DNA of 64,000 bases from Mageeibacillus sp. GTDB lineage: Bacteria; Bacillota; Clostridia; Saccharofermentanales; Saccharofermentanaceae. The translations under genes and the position numbers were made by a program. How positions within the stretch are numbered: the stretch's first letter is position 1; every line of letters begins with the position of its first letter. The notes beneath the pieces were generated by a model. It had not been told where the DNA came from and searched no databases. It saw only the letters and a program-made list of their open reading frames with translations. The stretch lies in NCBI GenBank assembly GCA_022484595.1, contig JAKVLB010000007.1:61745-125744 (forward strand). Reading direction: 5' to 3'. Shown piece after piece: positions 10,199 to 18,323 of the stretch.

Positions 10199-10983
10199 CA
10201 GAACCTGTGGTTACAATCATGGTTGCGTCACATAAGCCTTATCCCATGCCGGATGATGCCATATATCTGCCGCTTCAGGTAGGGGCGGCGGGCAATGAGA
10301 CAATCCCGGGCTTTACGCGCGATGACACGGGCGACAATATATCGGATAAGAACGACATGTACTGCGAGCTTACGGGGCTTTACTGGGGCTGGCATAATCT
10401 CTCCGGTTCTGACTACATAGGGCTCGTCCACTACAGAAGATTATTTCGCGGCAGGAACGGCGCCATAACAGGAAAGGAAGTCCTGAAGACGCTTGAGACG
10501 CACAGAATTATTGTCACGTCCAAGCGCCGCTACTTCATAGAAACTTTGTATTCGCACTATGTTCATACACACGCGGCGGAAGAAATTGATAAGACGCGCG
10601 ATATTGTAAAGTGGATGTACCCGTCATATATCGGAGATTACGATAAGGTCATGGAGAGAACGTGGGGATACATGTTCAACATGTTCGTGATGCCGAAGGA
10701 TATGGCAGACAGATATTGCAGCTGGCTCTTCAGCATACTTGATGAGCTTACTGCCGCGATAGGGACCGAGGAGCGTTCTGATTTTGACAGGAGATATCCC
10801 GGAAGAATAGGAGAACTGCTGTTCAACTGCTGGCTTGAACACCAGCTTGATTCAGGCATAATAACCCGAAGAAATATCTGTGAGATACCGTTTATGTATA
10901 CTGAGAAGGTAAATCATATTGAGAAAGCGTGGGGTTTTCTTCGCGCCAAGTACGGTGGAGTAAAACAGGAAAAGAGCATATAG
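10195..10983 (+). CDS. DUF4422 family glycosyltransferase (copy 1)
   Basis: A 262-residue soluble protein of the DUF4422 family, common in capsular and exopolysaccharide loci and thought to be galactofuranosyl- or similar glycosyltransferases. The family core is clear: DDTGDNISDKNDMYCELTG near residues 43-61, WGWHNL, and YIGLVHYRRLF near residues 73-83. It overlaps the priming transferase by 4 bases (ATGA) and precedes licD by one base, so it sits in the same translationally coupled string. A second copy with the same core is encoded at 14670. Sugar and linkage are unknown. Confidence 0.88.
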   Translation: MTEPVVTIMVASHKPYPMPDDAIYLPLQVGAAGNETIPGFTRDDTGDNISDKNDMYCELTGLYWGWHNLSGSDYIGLVHYRRLFRGRNGAITGKEVLKTLETHRIIVTSKRRYFIETLYSHYVHTHAAEEIDKTRDIVKWMYPSYIGDYDKVMERTWGYMFNMFVMPKDMADRYCSWLFSILDELTAAIGTEERSDFDRRYPGRIGELLFNCWLEHQLDSGIITRRNICEIPFMYTEKVNHIEKAWGFLRAKYGGVKQEKSI

Positions 10984-10984
10984 G

Positions 10985-11878
10985 ATGAGTCTTAAGTCGG
11001 CAATGGAATCAATTGACGCCAAGGCGTTGGGCCTGAAAGTACCGGACGATTCTGATATTGCGAATATTCATGCGGTCTTTCTTAAGGCTCTTAAAGATAT
11101 TGACCGTTTCTGCACAGACAATAATATCGAATGGTCGCTCGCAGGCGGAAGCATGCTGGGAGCTGTCAGGCATAAAGGTTTTATACCTTGGGATGACGAT
11201 GTTGACATACATATGCCAAGGCGTGAGTTTACCAGATTTGCCGAGGCCGTCCGGAAAGGCGGTCTTGAAGGTTATTTTCTGGCCTGTCCGGGAGACGAAG
11301 GATATATGTATCACTATCCCAAACTGTTCATAAAAAACACTGTTTTTCGAGAGGTTCAATCGGTTCCCGGGGAATACAACGAGATGTTCATTGATGTGTT
11401 CATTCTTGAGGATACACCCGATAACCGTATTGCCAATGCGGTGCGCGGCCGGATATGTATGTTTTATATGTTCGCATGTTCGTGCACAAGGGTACTTAAG
11501 TGCAGTGATAACATGTTAAAATATACAGCAGGGAACGACAATGCTACCGCTGAAATCAGAAAGCGCATAAGGCTGGCGAAGCTGCTCGGGCGGAGAAGCG
11601 TCGAGTCGTGGTGTGCGCGAGCCGACAGGTACTTCTCCGGATGCAAAGCGTCAGACTCCGGGTACATAGTTATTCCCGGCGGAGCAAGACACTATTTCGG
11701 CGAGATGTACAGAAGAGACTGGATATGTGAGACCAGAAGAACTGAATTTGAAGGAATGATGCTTCCTGTCCCGGCCAAGTCAGAGAAGATGCTGGCTTTA
11801 AGATACGGAGAGAATTACATGGAGGTTCCGCCTCCCGCGAAACGCGCGCATCATGCGCTTATTGAACTTAGAACTTAG
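10985..11878 (+). CDS. LicD family phosphotransferase
   Basis: LicD proteins transfer phosphocholine or another phosphoryl-alcohol from a CDP-linked donor onto a glycan. The diagnostic segment is present: SLAGGSMLGAVRHKG followed by FIPWDDDVDIHMPR (about residues 51-79), with the aspartate cluster that binds metal. The 297 residues match the family. The next gene but one-spaced is an IspD/TarI-like cytidylyltransferase, which would make a CDP-activated donor, so the pair probably decorates the polysaccharide with a phospho-polyol or phosphocholine. The C-terminal half has several Cys residues and is more variable. The exact donor is not visible. Confidence 0.9.
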   Translation: MSLKSAMESIDAKALGLKVPDDSDIANIHAVFLKALKDIDRFCTDNNIEWSLAGGSMLGAVRHKGFIPWDDDVDIHMPRREFTRFAEAVRKGGLEGYFLACPGDEGYMYHYPKLFIKNTVFREVQSVPGEYNEMFIDVFILEDTPDNRIANAVRGRICMFYMFACSCTRVLKCSDNMLKYTAGNDNATAEIRKRIRLAKLLGRRSVESWCARADRYFSGCKASDSGYIVIPGGARHYFGEMYRRDWICETRRTEFEGMMLPVPAKSEKMLALRYGENYMEVPPPAKRAHHALIELRT

Positions 11879-11940
11879 CACGCGATTATCGTAATGACGG
11901 CTGTAACAGAGCTGTAAGGACGGTTTAAGGAGAAGAGAAA

Positions 11941-12672
11941 ATGAATTATGCTATTATTTTGGCAGCGGGCGTTGGCCAGCGGATGAGAAACTCGGGAAGA
12001 CCGAAGCAGTTTCTTGAAGTTTATGGCAGGCCGATAATTATTCATACACTGGAGAAATTTGAGGCGTGCCTTGATATAGACAGCATAGTAGTTGTATGCA
12101 ACGCCTCCTGGATAGACTATATGAACGATCTGGTAAAGAGGTTTGAAGTCAGAAAAGTAGCGGCAGTTGTTCCGGGCGGATCATCACGCGCCGAGAGTAT
12201 TATGAACGGACTTGAGCCTGTCAGGGCCTGTGCAGGTGAGGATGATATTGTGGTGATACATGACGGCGTGAGACCGCTTGTAGACGTCAATATAATCAGT
12301 GAGAACATCCGCGTTGCAAAGCAGTACGGAAGCGCAATAACGGTTCATCCGGCAGCGGAATCCATAGTAATTACAAGCGGCGAGGAAGCTGAGTTTGCAG
12401 ACTTCCGCAAGCGCGATGACACATATACTCTGACGTCTCCTCAGACTTTCAGACTTCAGCTTATCTCGCAGACATATGCTTCGACAACGGATAAATCCGA
12501 AGACGGTCTGCCGCTTCTTGATACTGCCCTGGCATATGCTTCACTTGGAAACAGTGTGCATATTGTCCGTGAGAACAATCACAACATTAAGATAACAACG
12601 CCGGAAGATTTCTATATGCTCAAGGCTTTGCTCGAGCTTGAAGAGAACAAGTCGGTGTTTGGAATCAATTAG
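11941..12672 (+). CDS. IspD/TarI-like cytidylyltransferase
   Basis: A 243-residue nucleotidyltransferase with the IspD/TarI signature LAAGVGQRM (residues 7-15) followed by PKQF, then VPGGSSRAESIMNGL (about 77-91) and VIHDGVRPLV (about 103-112). IspD makes CDP-methylerythritol for isoprenoids; TarI/Bcs1-type relatives make CDP-ribitol or related CDP-alditols for surface polymers. The position between licD and an SDR gene strongly favours the surface-polymer role over isoprenoid synthesis. A clear AAGGAG lies upstream. The tandem of cytidylyltransferase plus SDR resembles a split version of fused Bcs1-type enzymes; substrate assignment is inference. Confidence 0.85.
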   Translation: MNYAIILAAGVGQRMRNSGRPKQFLEVYGRPIIIHTLEKFEACLDIDSIVVVCNASWIDYMNDLVKRFEVRKVAAVVPGGSSRAESIMNGLEPVRACAGEDDIVVIHDGVRPLVDVNIISENIRVAKQYGSAITVHPAAESIVITSGEEAEFADFRKRDDTYTLTSPQTFRLQLISQTYASTTDKSEDGLPLLDTALAYASLGNSVHIVRENNHNIKITTPEDFYMLKALLELEENKSVFGIN

Positions 12673-12688
12673 GAGGCGGGGCGGACTT

Positions 12689-13711
12689 ATGGAGAAGAGA
12701 GACCTTGACATCATTTTCGCGAATGCGGTGAACTGGCGCATGTACATGGATACCACAGTGCTGGTGACCGGTGCGACAGGAAGAATCGGAATGTATATCC
12801 TGGAAGCTCTCGTTGAGGCAGACTTAAGGTACAATCTCAACATGAGGATAATCGGTCTTGCACGCTCGCCCGAGAAGGCCGCTTCGGTTTTCGGCAACAC
12901 AATGGAGCTGCCGAACGTCAATTTCATATATCAGGATGTGTCTGAACCGATTGAGGCGGATGGCAGAATTGACTATATTTTCCATACAGCAGGTCCTGCG
13001 GCACCTGTGGACTTCAGGGATATTCCGGCGGAGACTCTGTGGGCGCATGTGGCGGGGATGCATAATGTGCTTGAGCTCGCGCGCCTGAAGAATGTACGTC
13101 GCGTTTTCTATACATCGACAGTGGAAGTCTATGGGGACTGCAAGGCCGACGGGAAGATGGACGAGAATTACATGGGACCTGTCGCAAACCTGTCAAGCCG
13201 CGCATGTTACCCGGAAGCGAAAAGAATCGCCGAGACAATGCTCGTCTGTTATAAGGTTGAATATGGCATCAGTTTCTGCGGATGCCGAATGAGCCACACA
13301 CTCGGCGCAGGAATATCGCTGACGGACGGAAGGGCATTCGCGGAATTCATTGCGGATGCGCTGGCAGGCCGCGACATAGTCCTGAACTCGGACGGTTCGG
13401 CGGTAAGACCGTATACATACGTAGCAGATGCCGTCAATGCCATGTTTATCATTATGGACAAGGGAGAAGACAGATTCTACAATGTTGCGTCCGACGATAA
13501 TCTTATAAGCATAAGAGACCTTGCAGCACTTGTAGCTTCGCTGTCACCGTCGCACAAGACGTCAGTGATTGCGGGTGAAGGAACAAAGGATTTGCCATAT
13601 CTGCCTTACAGACTCGCGACTATGGACACGTCAGCCGTAAGGTCGCTCGGATGGCGTCCGCGCGTAAGCATTGAAGATACTATCAAGTGGACCATGGAAA
13701 GTTTTATGTGA
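12689..13711 (+). CDS. NAD-dependent epimerase/dehydratase, extended SDR
   Basis: A 340-residue extended SDR. The longest frame opens at 12638 inside the previous gene, but an AGGAGG at 12671 places the start at the ATG at 12689. Residues near 26-34 form the NAD-binding loop TGATGRIGM; YTSTVEVYGD and ACYPEAKR carry the Ser/Thr and Tyr-x3-Lys catalytic residues. The overall sequence resembles UDP-glucuronate decarboxylase/epimerase types. By context it acts with the cytidylyltransferase, perhaps oxidising or reducing the sugar or polyol that is activated with CTP and then transferred by LicD. The reaction is not determined. Confidence 0.8.
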   Translation: MEKRDLDIIFANAVNWRMYMDTTVLVTGATGRIGMYILEALVEADLRYNLNMRIIGLARSPEKAASVFGNTMELPNVNFIYQDVSEPIEADGRIDYIFHTAGPAAPVDFRDIPAETLWAHVAGMHNVLELARLKNVRRVFYTSTVEVYGDCKADGKMDENYMGPVANLSSRACYPEAKRIAETMLVCYKVEYGISFCGCRMSHTLGAGISLTDGRAFAEFIADALAGRDIVLNSDGSAVRPYTYVADAVNAMFIIMDKGEDRFYNVASDDNLISIRDLAALVASLSPSHKTSVIAGEGTKDLPYLPYRLATMDTSAVRSLGWRPRVSIEDTIKWTMESFM

Positions 13712-13739
13712 TTAATCAGGAGAGGAGTATTGTGCCGGA

Positions 13740-14663
13740 ATGAGCAGAATAGTGGTAATGATGAGCACCTATAACGGAGAACGATTTCTGCGTGAGCAGA
13801 TTGACAGTATCCGTGCTCAAAGAGACGTTGATGTCACACTTGTGATAAGAGATGACGTCTCACATGATTCCACGCCTGAGATCATTGCCGAGGCCGCACA
13901 GGGCAGAGATGACATTGTAACCAAGCCGTCAATGGAGAGAATGGGACCCGGAAAGAGCTTTATAAGCATGCTCTATCAGTGTTTTGACGACTATGGGGAT
14001 ACCGCCGATTACTACGCTTTCGCGGATCAGGATGATGTCTGGCTGCCGGATAAGCTCGCTGTCGCCGTGTCTGCGCTCAGGACACTGCCCGCCGGACGTC
14101 CCGGACTTTACTGCTCCAATCAGATAGTATACAAGGATGGCAGGCGTTGCGGAATGAGGTTCTCCGAACCGCCAAACATGACTCTGGCCGGGCATATTAC
14201 GCGCAATCTTCCGTCAGGATGCACTTATCTTCTGAACCGTGAACTTGTCCGTGCTGTCTGTGAGGCGGATCATGCCGACGACAGAATTATTGAACGCCGC
14301 ATCCACGATTCATGGATGATGCTCGTGGCGCTCAGCATAGGAAGCGTCATATATGACCACGATTCATATATTCTCTACAGAATACACGATCACAATACGG
14401 TTGGCATAGAGAAGGATCCGTGGGCGAAAGTAATGAAGGTCAAATACCGTAATCTTACGGACCGTGAATTTGCCCATTACAGGCGAAGGACAGCTGCGCA
14501 GCTTCTCAAGTCGTTTCCTGATATATCGGGACGTAACCGTGAGATTCTTGAAGAGGTGGCATATTACACCGAGAATCACGAACTTAAGCAGCGCCTGCTG
14601 AAGGATAATGAGGTGATGGCGGGAATAGGCTCGCCGCTGAAAGTTATTCTTAATATAGTGTGA
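13740..14663 (+). CDS. GT2 family glycosyltransferase, rhamnosyltransferase-like
   Basis: A 307-residue cytoplasmic GT-A transferase. The N-terminus MMSTYNGERFLREQIDSI (residues 7-24) is the typical start of the rhamnosyltransferase-like GT2 branch, with RDDVSHD and AFADQDDVW (about 91-99) giving the nucleotide-sugar-binding Asp residues. Since dTDP-rhamnose is made by the same operon, rhamnosyl transfer is the most economical guess. GGAGAGGAG lies upstream. The next gene starts 6 bases after the stop. Confidence 0.85.
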   Translation: MSRIVVMMSTYNGERFLREQIDSIRAQRDVDVTLVIRDDVSHDSTPEIIAEAAQGRDDIVTKPSMERMGPGKSFISMLYQCFDDYGDTADYYAFADQDDVWLPDKLAVAVSALRTLPAGRPGLYCSNQIVYKDGRRCGMRFSEPPNMTLAGHITRNLPSGCTYLLNRELVRAVCEADHADDRIIERRIHDSWMMLVALSIGSVIYDHDSYILYRIHDHNTVGIEKDPWAKVMKVKYRNLTDREFAHYRRRTAAQLLKSFPDISGRNREILEEVAYYTENHELKQRLLKDNEVMAGIGSPLKVILNIV

Positions 14664-14669
14664 TGTTGG

Positions 14670-15491
14670 ATGAGTACTGAAATATTTGTAGTGACACATA
14701 AAGAAACGCAGATGCCGGAAGAGCCCCGCTATACGCCGCTTTTTGTCGGTGCCGCGGGCAGAACCGTACCGGAGGGATACAGGCGCGACGACACGGGCGA
14801 TAACATATCCGCCAAGAACGACTCGTACTGTGAGCTTACCGGCGGATACTGGCTATGGATGAATACCGATGCCGGTATAACGGGTCTGGTGCATTATCGT
14901 AGATTTTTCGCACATGTAAGAGGCTTTGAATACAAGAGCAAACACATAGTGCTGAGCAAGAAGAATGCATACCGCATTTTGTCCGCCGCAGAAGCGGAGA
15001 AAATTCTTGCAGGCTGCGACATACTGGTGAAAAAGAGCCGTACCTATAAGGAGACCAACGAGACGTTGTTCTATCGTGACTTCGGCGCGGAGATAATGGA
15101 CGAAGCACGTGCAGTGGTACAGTCTCAATACCCGGAGTATTCATCCGGATTTGATCGCAACCTTAATATGCATTACCATGTCAACTGCAATATGTTCATA
15201 GGCCACAAGGAAATTGCAGACCGCTACTATGACTGGCTCTTTGATGTCTTGGGGCGGGTAGATGAAGCGCATAAGAACAGAACCGGAGACAGATTCCATA
15301 ACCGCGAGCTGGGATATCTGGGTGAAATTCTGTTCGGAGTGTGGCTCGACCACAACCGGATCAATTACAGGTTTTATCCTGTGGTATGCACTTCGGAGCT
15401 TGACTATACACACCCCGGAAGAGCGGAAGGATGCCTTGTCTACCCGCATGAGCTGATTCGCCTCAAATTTTCGAGGGCAAAGAATGGATGA
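14670..15491 (+). CDS. DUF4422 family glycosyltransferase (copy 2)
   Basis: A 273-residue paralogue of the protein at 10195. It keeps the same core: DDTGDNISAKNDSYCELTG (about residues 37-55) and GLVHYRRFF (about 71-79), and a C-terminal LGEILFGVWL segment parallel to GELLFNCWL in copy 1. Two divergent DUF4422 enzymes in one locus imply two different linkages in the repeat unit. The 3' end overlaps the flippase gene by 8 bases, so the two are co-translated. Confidence 0.87.
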   Translation: MSTEIFVVTHKETQMPEEPRYTPLFVGAAGRTVPEGYRRDDTGDNISAKNDSYCELTGGYWLWMNTDAGITGLVHYRRFFAHVRGFEYKSKHIVLSKKNAYRILSAAEAEKILAGCDILVKKSRTYKETNETLFYRDFGAEIMDEARAVVQSQYPEYSSGFDRNLNMHYHVNCNMFIGHKEIADRYYDWLFDVLGRVDEAHKNRTGDRFHNRELGYLGEILFGVWLDHNRINYRFYPVVCTSELDYTHPGRAEGCLVYPHELIRLKFSRAKNG

Positions 15492-16953
15492 GTCAAAGAC
15501 ACTGAAACGGAATGTTTTTATGAGCGCGCTTCTTGCGTTCTCAAATGTCATATTTCCTTTTATCTCATTTCCTTATGTTACGCGCATTCTGCTTCCTGCG
15601 GGAACAGGTCGCGTATCGTTCGCTACCTCGGTGCTGTCATATTTTCTGATTGCCGCGCAGCTCGGTATCCCGACATACGGAATACGTGAAGTTGCCAAGG
15701 TGCGCGATAACCGGGCCGCGCTGTCAAAACTTGTCTGCGAGCTTCTTATAATAAACGCGATAACCACACTTCTGTCATACATAGTGTTTACCGTTGCGCT
15801 GTTTACTGTTCCGCGTATGTCTGAAGACAAGCCGCTGTTTGTCATATCAAGTCTTGTACTGTTCTTAAACTGCATCGGCATGGAGTGGCTGTACCGCGGG
15901 CTCGAATGCTACACCTACATAACCGTTCGATCGATTATATTCAAGTCTTTGGGCGTCATCGGTATTTTTCTGTTGATTCACGCACCGGCAGATTATTTAA
16001 AATACGCCGCATTAGTAGTGTTCTCGGGTTCATGCTCATATATCCTCAACTTTATTAACGCGCGCAAATACGTGAGCTTCAAGGCTATTACCTCAAAGCT
16101 TTCAATCAGGCCGCATCTTAAACTGATAACAGTATTTCTGGCTATGGCCGTAGCGACAACAATCTACACTCATCTTGACATGGTTATGCTGGGTTTCATG
16201 CGGACCGACACCGATACCGGTTACTATGATGCCGCAGTCAAAATCAAGACTGCCCTGGTAGGTGTCGTCACGTCTCTCGGTGTCGCACTCCTGCCACGGT
16301 CTTCAGCCTATTTAAAGCAGGGCAGAACCGATCAGTTTTACCGCATAACCCGCAAAGCCATGAATTTTGTTATTCTGCTGGCTCTTCCGGTCTCGCTGTT
16401 TTTTATAATCTATGCCAAAGAGAGCATTCTTCTCGTCGCCGGTCCGGAATACGGGGGCGCGATAATTCCTATGCAGGTAATAATGTTTACCGTTCTGTTT
16501 ATCGGAATGAGCAATATCACCGGAATACAGGTGCTGGTTCCACTTGGCCTCGAAAAGCAGGTGCTCTGCTCTGAGCTTCTCGGTATGACAGTAGACCTTG
16601 TAATCAACATAGCTCTGATTCCTCGTCTGGCTTCTACAGGTGCGGCAATCGGCACTCTCGTAGCAGAACTGTGCGTGGTTGTCTGGCAGCTAATCGCACT
16701 TCGCCGTAACACTCCTAAGGCACAGTCTATCTTTACAGATGTAAGACTCAAGGCTGTCATACCGGCGATTGTCTTATCCGCAGCAGCAGCCCTGGCCGTA
16801 AGGTTTTCAGTAACGTCAGGTATGGCACCGCTTCCGGCGTTGTCATTGGGAGCGGGGGTCTTCTTTATTGTCTATCTCGCCGTCCTCATATTCGCGCGCG
16901 AGCCGCTGACATGTGAGCTTCTGAGAATTAAAAGAAGAGGTTCTGAAGCGTAA
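15484..16953 (+). CDS. Wzx-type polysaccharide flippase
   Basis: A 489-residue membrane protein with about fourteen hydrophobic segments, the standard number for MOP-superfamily O-unit flippases (RfbX/Wzx). The N-terminal pattern FPFISFPYVTRILLPAGTGR (about residues 24-43) is strongly conserved in the family. It would move the completed lipid-linked repeat unit across the membrane. It overlaps the second DUF4422 gene. No clear Wzy polymerase was recognised in the locus; one of the membrane proteins in the first 5 kb, or a gene outside the window, may do that job. Confidence 0.92.
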   Translation: MDESKTLKRNVFMSALLAFSNVIFPFISFPYVTRILLPAGTGRVSFATSVLSYFLIAAQLGIPTYGIREVAKVRDNRAALSKLVCELLIINAITTLLSYIVFTVALFTVPRMSEDKPLFVISSLVLFLNCIGMEWLYRGLECYTYITVRSIIFKSLGVIGIFLLIHAPADYLKYAALVVFSGSCSYILNFINARKYVSFKAITSKLSIRPHLKLITVFLAMAVATTIYTHLDMVMLGFMRTDTDTGYYDAAVKIKTALVGVVTSLGVALLPRSSAYLKQGRTDQFYRITRKAMNFVILLALPVSLFFIIYAKESILLVAGPEYGGAIIPMQVIMFTVLFIGMSNITGIQVLVPLGLEKQVLCSELLGMTVDLVINIALIPRLASTGAAIGTLVAELCVVVWQLIALRRNTPKAQSIFTDVRLKAVIPAIVLSAAAALAVRFSVTSGMAPLPALSLGAGVFFIVYLAVLIFAREPLTCELLRIKRRGSEA

Positions 16954-17096
16954 TCCTGTTTTTTGTGAAACAGCGCAGCCTTCCGCCCGGTCTCGAACTG
17001 TCGCCCTTCGGCCTCAAGCCTGCTTTTCAACACCGGGTAGTCGGTTCTATATTAAGAATGACCTTGTGAACCTCATTATTTGTGCAAATTACTGAC
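16954..17096. other. Intergenic region with an unexplained GC-rich inverted repeat
   Basis: Between the flippase and the acyltransferase lies a GC-rich stretch (about 16975-17040) in an otherwise A+T-rich gap. CCCGGT (16987-16992) and ACCGGG (17032-17037) can pair around a loop containing smaller complementary pieces. It is not followed by a T-run, so it is not a convincing terminator, and it does not fold as a tRNA. I see no coding sequence in it. Confidence 0.3.
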
Positions 17097-17124
17097 TTGG
17101 ACTTGCGCCGTGCTGGTGTATATT
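17097..17124 (+). promoter_or_regulatory. Probable promoter for the acyltransferase gene
   Basis: TTGGAC (17097-17102), 16 bases, TATATT (17119-17124). It lies about 38 bases before the ATG at 17162, which has GGGAGGA upstream. Four of six matches at -35 and five at -10, so moderate support. Confidence 0.45.
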
Positions 17125-17161
17125 TTCTCATTGGGTGCAACAACTTTGGGAGGATACAAAG

Positions 17162-18304
17162 ATGCAGAAACGCAACAACGGTCTGGACGGTTTGCGGTGG
17201 TTTGCCGTGACACTTGTTATACTGAGCCATTGTGATATTTTGAAGCAGGGTGCTGTGGGAAACTGCATTTTCTTTACACTGAGCGGATTTCTGGCAATAC
17301 TGCCGTTCGTCGAGAACGGTGAGGACAGATTTGCTCATCCCGGCAATATTCTTAAGTATTACGCCGGCAGGTTTCTGCGGATTGTACCGGTTTTCTGGGT
17401 TTGTCTTATTGCTGTGTGGCTGCTGATGCCGTACCGGTATTTCGACATTTTCGATATGAAGACAGACAGCTCTCTGATTCTTAATCTTCTGTTTATCAGA
17501 GCGCGCAAGCACCTGTGGTTTCTCCAGCAGGAGATAGTGTTTTACCTTATGTGTCCTTTTATCCTGCTTTTGATAGTCGGATTCAAGAAGCTGTTCAAGA
17601 ACATATGGATACGTGTAACCAAAGAAACTGCGGAACCGGGCAGCGCCGGAGCGCAGGTGGCAGACCTCGCGACTTCTGTTCTTCTTGCGGTACTCGCATT
17701 TGTTTACTATGCAAATCTCCACGACACGCCGATTAAGCTCATGGCAAGGGAACGCCTGATGCCGTTTGAACTGCATCAGTTTCTCATCGGCATGGCATTC
17801 GGATATATATACAGAGTTGTTGCAATATATGCAGACAAGATCAGGCAGCATAAGTCCGCGGGAATCATCGGAAGTGTCTATATGTGTCTGTTTGTGCTGT
17901 TCTGCATTCTCTCATCCAGAACATTCCTTGAGGTCTATTTTGATGACGAAGGTCTTGATGATTATCTTATAGGGTGGGAGCAGCCGATGCTGTTCGGGTG
18001 TCTCAGCGGCATCTTCATTATTTTGCTTCTGGTGGAAAATGACGGCTGGTTTGCACGTGCTCTTGGAAACAGATTTACAGCATATCTCGGCAGAATCAGT
18101 TTTGAGATGTATATTCTTCATGTGTTTTTCCTCAAGGCATTCGACCAGCCGTCGCAGTACAGGCAGTGCGTGCTGGTGTATAGTGTTACCATCGCGGTGT
18201 CCATTGTGGTTCATAATTATGTCGAGAAGCCTTGTATCAGGTTCGCGAAAAACTTAAAATTCAAGGATGTTGTAGCATACTATAAGTGTACTGTTAACCG
18301 GTGA
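17162..18304 (+). CDS. Membrane acyltransferase 3 family protein
   Basis: A 380-residue protein with about ten membrane helices, of the acyltransferase 3 (OafA/NodX-like) family that O-acetylates cell-surface sugars using cytoplasmic acetyl-CoA. I moved the start from 17135 to the ATG at 17162 because GGGAGGA precedes it. NNGLDGLRWFAVTLVILSHCD (starting at residue 4) is the family N-terminus; the catalytic His is in LSHCD. FFTLSGFLA and GRFLRIVPVFW follow as expected. It has its own promoter but lies between polysaccharide genes, so acetylation of that polymer is likely. Confidence 0.88.
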   Translation: MQKRNNGLDGLRWFAVTLVILSHCDILKQGAVGNCIFFTLSGFLAILPFVENGEDRFAHPGNILKYYAGRFLRIVPVFWVCLIAVWLLMPYRYFDIFDMKTDSSLILNLLFIRARKHLWFLQQEIVFYLMCPFILLLIVGFKKLFKNIWIRVTKETAEPGSAGAQVADLATSVLLAVLAFVYYANLHDTPIKLMARERLMPFELHQFLIGMAFGYIYRVVAIYADKIRQHKSAGIIGSVYMCLFVLFCILSSRTFLEVYFDDEGLDDYLIGWEQPMLFGCLSGIFIILLLVENDGWFARALGNRFTAYLGRISFEMYILHVFFLKAFDQPSQYRQCVLVYSVTIAVSIVVHNYVEKPCIRFAKNLKFKDVVAYYKCTVNR

Positions 18305-18323
18305 TTTAAGGGACGGGAGAAGC

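Noticed and set aside
16970..17040. A possible tRNA on the minus strand (contains GTTCGAG)
   Set aside because: The bases around the GTTCGAG do not form a T-stem, and there is no acceptor stem or anticodon arm.
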